Part shown: positions 62,834 to 64,000 of the stretch, piece after piece
Layout of the letters: the number at the start of each line of letters is the position of its first letter
Position numbering within the stretch: position 1 is the first letter of the stretch
Origin: Bolinopsis microptera
Taxonomy: Eukaryota > Ctenophora > Tentaculata > Lobata > Bolinopsidae
Direction: 5' to 3'
Length of the DNA stretch: 64,000 nucleotides
Assembly: GCF_026151205.1 (NCBI RefSeq)
Contig: NC_087084.1
Coordinates: 16,218,227-16,282,226, forward strand
Notes under the pieces: model-generated
Seen by the model: the letters and a program-made list of their open reading frames with translations, nothing else
What the model was told of the DNA's origin: nothing
Databases searched by the model: none
Translations under genes and position numbers: made by a program

Positions 62834-64000
62834 TCAACCATCTTCTAACTTCTTCCACTCCTCCCTATCTAAAGCTAAAAATCTAAGGTCTTCGAAATCA
62901 GTCAAATTCTTAAGTCTAATATCAAGATTTCTACTAGTCAAGTCTTTTCTAATAACATCTAATACGTTTAAACATGGTCTACCCCGTCTCCCTTCCATAA
63001 AAATATCAGAATTTATAGCAAATAACATAGAGGTGTATGCTGGTGAGTCTTCCTGTCCTCTTAAGATATGTCCTAACATTCTCCATCGAAACTTAGAGAC
63101 TCTCACAGACAAGGGAGTGACATAACAACGAGCATAGAGTGCCTCATTAGAAATAACCCCAGTAGGCCATCTGATGTTGAGGATTCTTCGGAGGTGTTTG
63201 CGATGAGCAATATCAAGTTCATTCAACGAAGCTAGTGGTGCAGCCCAGGAGTTGCAGTTGTAGAGTAGAATAGAGACTACTTGTGCCTCGTAGATTTTGA
63301 TCTTCCTTTGGACTGAAATCTTGCTCTTCATCCAAACTTTCTGAAATTTACTAAAGGCAACATTACCAAGGAATATTCGATTCTTGATATCCTTAACAGT
63401 GCACATCAACGATCCTAAAGTTTTGTTAGAGCGCCACTCTTCATCACCTCTATACACTTTTCCAACAATCACCTTGCGTTTAACAGTGGGTTTAGGATCT
63501 GCTAAATAAAAATGGACAAATTCAGTCTTGGAAGAATTGATATGAAGGTCCCACTGCTGGAATATATCTTTAGCGATAGGAAGCATTTCTTTGAGTGGAG
63601 CAAGTTCAGTGTTATTAAAGTCAATATCATCAGAGTATCCTGTTTCGAGTGGCATGAATTCTTCTGAGATAGGAGGATTAGGGATTGGATGATTCACTGG
63701 GTAAGGTGTTGATGATACTTGGGAGAGTACAGATCTGAGGTGAATAAGTGCAGCGGCTTCAACAACAGTAAATAGATTACCTGATAGTGCATCTCCTTGA
63801 AATGCTCCAGTTGTGCTTTGGAACTCAATTGATACAGTATTATTGACTTTTACTTTCAACACTGTGTTTGATAATAGGAGCCGTACCATCCTAATTTCAT
63901 CACTAGTACAGCCAGCATCTTCAAGAACATTGAGTACTATTTCTCTGCTGATGGTGTCAAAGGCACTTGACATGTCTATACTCATTCTGTGGTAGCTCCA
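62834..64000 (-). CDS. LINE reverse transcriptase (YSDD type), partial at window edge
   Basis: The frame is open from the stop at 62834 to the window end and runs on (WSYHRMSIDMSSAFDT at the edge). Motif A is IDMSSAFDT, motif B AFQGDALSGN, motif C YSDDIDFN; the C-terminus has HRKHLRRILNIRWP and KFRWRMLGHILRGQED. It is a relative, not a copy, of the protein at 8205-11564. The 3' UTR lies at 62560-62833, downstream of granulin exon 22. Confidence 0.88.
   Translation of the reverse strand, partial: WSYHRMSIDMSSAFDTISREIVLNVLEDAGCTSDEIRMVRLLLSNTVLKVKVNNTVSIEFQSTTGAFQGDALSGNLFTVVEAAALIHLRSVLSQVSSTPYPVNHPIPNPPISEEFMPLETGYSDDIDFNNTELAPLKEMLPIAKDIFQQWDLHINSSKTEFVHFYLADPKPTVKRKVIVGKVYRGDEEWRSNKTLGSLMCTVKDIKNRIFLGNVAFSKFQKVWMKSKISVQRKIKIYEAQVVSILLYNCNSWAAPLASLNELDIAHRKHLRRILNIRWPTGVISNEALYARCYVTPLSVRVSKFRWRMLGHILRGQEDSPAYTSMLFAINSDIFMEGRRGRPCLNVLDVIRKDLTSRNLDIRLKNLTDFEDLRFLALDREEWKKLEDG

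Overview
The window is animal nuclear DNA. Genes have short exons with GT-AG introns, and mobile elements make up most of the sequence. The two host loci are a P-glycoprotein-type ABC transporter and a tandem pair of granulin genes. The mix of LINEs with AlkB/SGNH, PHD/zinc-knuckle or coiled-coil ORF1 proteins, a Penelope-like remnant, many MITEs and low GC suggests an invertebrate. I cannot assign a phylum from sequence alone.

Layout. 1-4343 (minus) is a LINE: an ORF2 (endonuclease, Cys cluster, reverse transcriptase) running off the left edge, preceded by an intact ORF1 joining an AlkB-like dioxygenase to an SGNH hydrolase. It lies on the left flank of 4734-7848 (minus), eight exons coding the first 374 residues of an ABCB transporter; the nucleotide-binding half is outside the window. 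8024-11564 (minus) is a LINE with one long endonuclease-RT ORF and a YSDD catalytic box. 12055-12927 (minus) is a LINE ORF1-type protein. 13.0-26.0 kb is a gene-poor patchwork of MITEs, foldbacks, small tandem repeats, LINE 3' ends and a decayed Penelope-like element. 26.05-33.07 kb is a ~127-bp minisatellite split by a full-length LINE (27886-32407, plus) and by a truncated one. 33.6-38.2 kb is more dispersed repeats.

38428-40025 is granulin gene A, a complete three-exon secreted single-granulin gene. 42603-62550 and beyond is granulin gene B. It starts with the same three-exon architecture, has a large multi-granulin exon (44410-45925), then a tandem array of exons that are mostly exactly 210 nt, symmetric phase 1-1 and nearly identical. 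At least 24 granulin modules begin in the window. Three 395-bp exon+intron units repeat in perfect register, and a ~2.4 kb three-exon block is duplicated. One copy of that block carries an 811-bp MITE whose empty site survives in the other copy. An RTE-type LINE sits in another intron with an 8-bp target duplication. The right edge (62834-64000, minus) is a second member of the YSDD LINE family.

Cautions. 47784-50290 looks like badly called consensus: long G and C runs, extreme pyrimidine bias and a recognisable but scrambled copy of the granulin exon. Several gene B exons (4, 5, 6, 9) carry single-base indels. Whether these are assembly errors or real lesions decides if gene B is one giant functional progranulin. 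The most unusual items are the AlkB-SGNH LINE ORF1, the homogenised granulin exon array, and a locus-matched duplicated 3' tail motif shared by several retroelement ends.
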